Source: Cytophaga sp051961495 | Lineage (GTDB): Bacteria > Bacteroidota > Bacteroidia > Cytophagales > Cytophagaceae | Assembly (NCBI RefSeq): GCF_051961495.1 | Contig: NZ_JBQCDF010000154.1 | Span: 1 to 9,093, forward strand | Length of the DNA stretch: 9,093 nt | Direction: 5' to 3' | In this document: piece after piece, positions 6,455 to 9,093 of the stretch | Layout of the letters: each line of letters begins with the position of its first letter | Numbering within the stretch: position 1 is the first letter of the stretch | The notes under the pieces: model-generated | Databases searched by the model: none | Told to the model about the DNA's origin: nothing | Seen by the model: only the letters and a program-made list of their open reading frames with translations | Made by a program: the position numbers and the translations under genes

Positions 6455-6940
6455 ATGAACAAGAAACCGCATTTTGATGATATATACATGGAACTTGCAG
6501 TGAACCTGGCAAAAAAATCTCATTGCATTAAACGACATGTCGGTGCAGTTCTGACAAAAGATACCCGTATCATCTCAATTGGTTATAATGGTCCTCCGGA
6601 GAAAACGCATAATTGCGACGAAGAGTGGCCGGAAGAAGGTTGCCCCAGAGATTCAAAAGGAAGTTGTTCATTAGCATTACATGCGGAAGAAAATGCAATT
6701 TTATATGCAGTAAAAAATGGAACAGAAGTGAAAGGAGCAACCATTTATGTGACACTTTCACCATGCATTTCCTGTGCCCGGTTATTATTTGCTTCAGGTG
6801 TAAGAAAAGTTATTTATCTGCATTCTTATGCTGAATACAAAGGTTTGCCTGTGGACGAAGGCAATGCGTTTTTAGAAAAATTCGGAGTCGAAGTTGAAAA
6901 ATATAAAGGTGATTTATCTATTCTGCAGAACATGAATTGA
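6455..6940 (+). CDS. dCMP deaminase (zinc-dependent cytidine/deoxycytidylate deaminase family)
   Basis: A protein of 161 residues from ATG 6455. The fold opens with KPHFDDIYMELAVNLAKKSHCIKRHVGAVL, typical of dCMP deaminases (ComEB-like). Zinc-site motifs are HAEENAI (76-82, with H76 as ligand and E78 as the proton shuttle) and PCISC (103-107, with C104 and C107 as ligands). GYNGPP (43-48) is the substrate-side loop. Extra cysteines in HNCDEEW (C54), GCPRD (C63) and SCSLALHAE (C71) resemble the second metal site of phage T4-type enzymes. The reaction converts dCMP to dUMP for thymidylate synthesis in the cytoplasm. The frame is open back to ATG 6398 (180 residues), but the first 19 residues are not part of the family core, and a good promoter (6393-6425) overlaps that extension, so 6455 is preferred. 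It is divergent from the ABC-F gene and convergent with murB. Confidence 0.92.
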   Translation: MNKKPHFDDIYMELAVNLAKKSHCIKRHVGAVLTKDTRIISIGYNGPPEKTHNCDEEWPEEGCPRDSKGSCSLALHAEENAILYAVKNGTEVKGATIYVTLSPCISCARLLFASGVRKVIYLHSYAEYKGLPVDEGNAFLEKFGVEVEKYKGDLSILQNMN

Positions 6941-6963
6941 AGCTGTTAAAATAGTGCAAATTG

Positions 6964-7001
6964 AAAAGAGCTCTTAACAAACAATCGTTAAGAGCTCTTT
7001 T
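6964..7001. terminator. Bidirectional intrinsic terminator between dCMP deaminase and murB
   Basis: A perfect 15-base inverted repeat: AAAAGAGCTCTTAAC (6964-6978), an 8-base loop (6979-6986), then GTTAAGAGCTCTTTT (6987-7001). The A/T ends supply a U-tract for either strand, extended on the + strand by ATTTTA. It lies 23 bases past the deaminase stop and ends 3 bases before the murB stop codon on the other strand, so one element can end both convergent transcripts. This is the strongest terminator in the window. Confidence 0.93.
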
Positions 7002-7004
7002 ATT

Positions 7005-8030
7005 TTAGATGATATTTACTTCAGGTTCCAGATCGATTCCAAACATTTCTTTGACTGTTTTGCGCACTTCCAATGAGAGATCGACAACCTCTTGTCCGCT
7101 TGCGCCGCCATAATTGACAAGTACCAATGCTTGTAATCGATGTACGCCGACCTTGCCTATCGTTTTACCTTTCCAGCCGCTGCGTTCAATCAGCCAGCCT
7201 GCAGGAACCTTGATCATTCCGGAATGTAAACCCGGGTAAGAAACGATGTCGGGAAACTGCTGTTTTAATTTGTCGAACTGTTGTTGAGGGATCTCAGGAT
7301 TTTTAAAGAAACTACCTGCATTGCCAAGTTGTGCTGGATTTGGAAGCTTGCTTTTACGGATTTCAATAACAGCAGTACTTACATCACGTATAGTAGGAGA
7401 GATAATCTTTTTTTCATCGAGTATCTGTTGAATGGCTCCATAAGAAGTGTTAACAGCTGCCTGTTTTTTTAATCTGAAAACTACCTGAGTAATGACATAT
7501 TTACCCTTTGCTTGCTTTTTAAAGATGCTTTCACGATACCCAAATGCACAGTCTGCGGCTAAGAAACGGTTTTTGCTCTTATTTTCTATTTCAATACATT
7601 CTACGGATTCGATGGTGTCTTTAACTTCTGCTCCATACGCACCAATATTCTGAATAGGGGAGGCACCTACAGTACCAGGTATAAGAGACAGATTTTCAAT
7701 TCCTGCCCAGCCTTTGTTTACACAGTATTGAACAAATTCATGCCAGTTCTCGCCGGCACCACATTTTACAAGGATTGTAGCGTCGTCTTCGGATAAAACC
7801 TGTATACCTTTGATTTCGTTTTTTAGTACAGTCCCTTCGTAATCTTTTGTGAATAGTAAATTGCTGCCGCCTCCTAAAATCAGCATCGGTAATCCGGTCT
7901 TTTCAACTTCCTCTAGTAGAGAAATTAATTCCTTTTCTGATTTGAAAACCGCAAAGGAATTTGCGTGTGCAGATATTGAAAAAGTATTGTATTTTTTTAA
8001 GTCTTTTCCGACTTCGAATTCTGGTTTCAT
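7005..8030 (-). CDS. murB: UDP-N-acetylenolpyruvoylglucosamine reductase (MurB)
   Basis: A 341-residue protein from ATG 8030-8028, the usual size (E. coli 342). MurB uses NADPH and FAD to reduce UDP-GlcNAc-enolpyruvate to UDP-MurNAc, the second committed step of peptidoglycan precursor synthesis in the cytoplasm. The FAD-binding PCMH-type domain covers about 15-190, with GGGSNLLF (53-60), ENLSLIPGTVGASPIQNIGAYGAE (112-135) and CAFGYRESIF (161-170; R166 matches the active-site Arg). The C-terminal MurB domain has RKSKLPNP, GNAGSFFKNP (236-245; S240 is the proton donor) and a final LEPEV with E337 as the conserved Glu. The YRxSxF form is that of E. coli-like type I enzymes. The frame stays open to ATG 8174, adding 48 residues (MQFRIITNKK...), but these resemble nothing in the family, and a promoter-like pair at 8053-8084 lies inside them. 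The shorter start is therefore preferred. Confidence 0.95.
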   Translation of the reverse strand: MKPEFEVGKDLKKYNTFSISAHANSFAVFKSEKELISLLEEVEKTGLPMLILGGGSNLLFTKDYEGTVLKNEIKGIQVLSEDDATILVKCGAGENWHEFVQYCVNKGWAGIENLSLIPGTVGASPIQNIGAYGAEVKDTIESVECIEIENKSKNRFLAADCAFGYRESIFKKQAKGKYVITQVVFRLKKQAAVNTSYGAIQQILDEKKIISPTIRDVSTAVIEIRKSKLPNPAQLGNAGSFFKNPEIPQQQFDKLKQQFPDIVSYPGLHSGMIKVPAGWLIERSGWKGKTIGKVGVHRLQALVLVNYGGASGQEVVDLSLEVRKTVKEMFGIDLEPEVNII

Positions 8031-8052
8031 GGGTGTTATTTTCTTGGAGGAA

Positions 8053-8084
8053 CAAACTTCAACATTTAGAAGATAAGGTTCAAA
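8053..8084 (-). promoter_or_regulatory. Possible murB promoter
   Basis: On the minus strand TTTG (8084-8081) is followed after 20 bases by GAAGTTTG (8060-8053), which matches TAnnTTTG at all but the first base. Transcription would begin near 8047, about 17 bases before the ATG at 8030. This supports the shorter MurB. Confidence 0.35.
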
Positions 8085-8276
8085 TTCTTTGCTTGAAATT
8101 GAATTTTGAAGAATAAAATATGTTTTTTTCAGAGTTATGGAACTTTTTTTATTTGTAATAATTCTAAATTGCAATGTTTATATATTTTAGGAATTCATAA
8201 AATTAAGTAAATCAAGTTTTTGCATTATACCAAACTGTAAAATGTTGCTTTATTGCGTGTAGACCAAGAAAAAATG

Positions 8277-8307
8277 TTTGAATAATCGAAATGGCATGAT
8301 AGATTTG
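8277..8307 (+). promoter_or_regulatory. Strong-consensus Bacteroidota promoter for actA
   Basis: TTTG at 8277-8280, exactly 19 bases, then TAGATTTG at 8300-8307. Both boxes match the Bacteroidota primary-sigma consensus without a mismatch and the spacing is canonical. Transcription would start near 8313, giving a leader of about 45 bases before the ATG at 8360. It is the only match in the window that is perfect in boxes and spacing. Confidence 0.7.
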
Positions 8308-8359
8308 TAGGTCTTTTAGGCAAAGTATGGCCCAAATTTCGGAAAAAACAGTGTTAAAC

Positions 8360-9093
8360 ATGTCCAGATTACCTATTCTGATGAGTAGAATTTCGAGATC
8401 CTTCCTTACGTTAGCAGTATTCTCCATTGTAGCTCTATCTAGCTCATTTTCAGCTTTTTCAGATACAACAGCGACAGCTGCTTCGGCAACGGCAAATCCT
8501 GCTTTAATAAGCCAGGGCGAGCAATTATTCAAGGCTAATTGTAAATCTTGCCACAAAATCCACACGGATGCGGTAGGTCCAGCTTTGTCAGGCGTAACAA
8601 AACGCAGAAAAGCTGATTGGATTTACAGTTGGGTACACAATTCAAGAAAAATGATTGATGCCGGTGATAAAACAGCGGTTGAACTTTACAACAAGTTCAA
8701 TAAAGCTGAAATGACCAGCTTCCCAACATTAGCAACTGCCGACATAGATGCAATCCTTGCATATGTTGAATCAGTTCCTGCAGAAACAACTCCAGTTGTT
8801 GATCCTAACGCACCTAAAGTTGATCCTAATACACCACAAGGTGGGCAGTATGATACGGTCATTCTTTCATTGATCATTGTTGTTCTGATTCTGGTATTGG
8901 TTGCCATGATCATCTTCTTAACGGTAATCAAGCGTTACCTGAAGGAAAGGGAAGGTAAACTGGATGCTGAAGACAAAGAACTGGTAGACCAGAAATTTGA
9001 TATTATTGCTCTTGTTAAGAGCAAAGCATTTATCGGGATTCTTATTGCAATATTGGTTATTGTTTCTGTAAGAGCTTGCTGGATCAGCGCTCA
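8360..9093 (+). CDS. actA: Cytochrome c subunit ActA of alternative complex III, N-terminal part (3' end cut by window)
   Basis: Open to the window edge, 244 codons. Residues 1-34 form a signal peptide (SFLTLAVFSIVALSSSFSAFS). A class I cytochrome c domain follows: heme-binding CKSCH at 61-65, then VGPALSGVTKRR, WIYSWVHNS, and M118 in AEMTSFP as the probable axial methionine. A linker with a VDPNxP repeat (147-160) leads to a first transmembrane helix (about 167-190, TVILSLIIVVLILVLVAMIIFL), a charged loop, and the start of a second helix (224-240). In Bacteroidota the first gene of the alternative complex III operon has just this order, monoheme domain, two helices, then a multiheme C-terminal part, so the rest should lie beyond 9093. 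The complex oxidises menaquinol and passes electrons toward cytochrome oxidase. ATG 8381 (M8) is an alternative start. A plain membrane-bound monoheme cytochrome remains possible until the 3' end is seen. Confidence 0.82.
   Translation, partial: MSRLPILMSRISRSFLTLAVFSIVALSSSFSAFSDTTATAASATANPALISQGEQLFKANCKSCHKIHTDAVGPALSGVTKRRKADWIYSWVHNSRKMIDAGDKTAVELYNKFNKAEMTSFPTLATADIDAILAYVESVPAETTPVVDPNAPKVDPNTPQGGQYDTVILSLIIVVLILVLVAMIIFLTVIKRYLKEREGKLDAEDKELVDQKFDIIALVKSKAFIGILIAILVIVSVRACWISA
8798..8839 (+). repeat. Two tandem 21-base units in the actA linker
   Basis: Units 8798-8818 and 8819-8839 both begin GTTGATCCTAA and encode VDPNAPK and VDPNTPQ. They lie in the Pro/Thr-rich linker between the heme domain and the first membrane helix, where length variation by slippage or duplication would be tolerated. 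Confidence 0.7.

Larger units (their letters stand above)
8031..8359. other. 329-base divergent intergenic region between murB and actA
   Basis: If murB starts at 8030, this AT-rich stretch has no credible gene. The murB-side part (8031-8174) is open in the murB frame but has no family similarity. The actA-side part (8175-8359) carries a full promoter at 8277-8307. Read on the minus strand it is open over 8212-8565, but that is antisense to actA and looks like nothing recognisable. I see no tRNA, strong hairpin or riboswitch-like structure in it. Confidence 0.6.

Noticed and set aside
6570..6834. Frames on both strands overlapping the dCMP deaminase
   Set aside because: The deaminase frame has full zinc-site motifs; the others have none.
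8212..8565. 117-codon minus-strand frame, and another at 8686-8931
   Set aside because: Both lie largely antisense to the actA heme and membrane domains; their Ala/Val- and Thr-rich composition is what the actA codons would give when read backwards.

Overview
The window looks like a piece of a Bacteroidota chromosome, most likely a gliding, aerobic member of the Cytophagales (a Cytophaga-like bacterium). This is inferred from four things: a type IX secretion plug protein (DUF5103), a Bacteroidota-type DUF3276/Pur protein, the start of an alternative complex III gene in the Bacteroidota arrangement (monoheme cytochrome c domain fused to membrane helices), and promoters of the TTTG-N19-21-TAnnTTTG type with no Shine-Dalgarno sites. 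The DNA is AT-rich and the genes are densely packed on both strands. Species assignment would need a database search.

Layout. 1-674 (-): 3'-truncated RlpA-type cell-wall protein with a SPOR domain. 751-1095 (+): GTG-started DUF3276 nucleic-acid-binding protein. 1214-2311 (+): YchF ATPase. 2358-3161 (+): a Cas6-family protein with no CRISPR array and no other cas gene in the window. 6353-3177 (-): a two-gene unit of an ABC-F ATPase followed after 6 bases by the DUF5103 plug protein; it converges on cas6 over a small hairpin. 6455-6940 (+): dCMP deaminase, convergent with murB (8030-7005, -) across a strong symmetrical terminator. 8360-9093 (+): 5' part of actA, the cytochrome c subunit of alternative complex III, running off the window and preceded by the best promoter in the window.

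How the genes relate. Most are ordinary housekeeping functions: cell wall (rlpA, murB), translation-associated NTPases (ychF, ABC-F), nucleotide metabolism (dCMP deaminase), protein export (plug) and respiration (actA). They do not form one pathway. The item that stands out is the solitary Cas6 homologue next to ychF. Its glycine-rich RNA-binding loop is intact, but by hand comparison it seems to lack the usual catalytic histidine. Several start sites could be refined from promoter positions: the dCMP deaminase and MurB frames extend upstream of what are probably the real starts.
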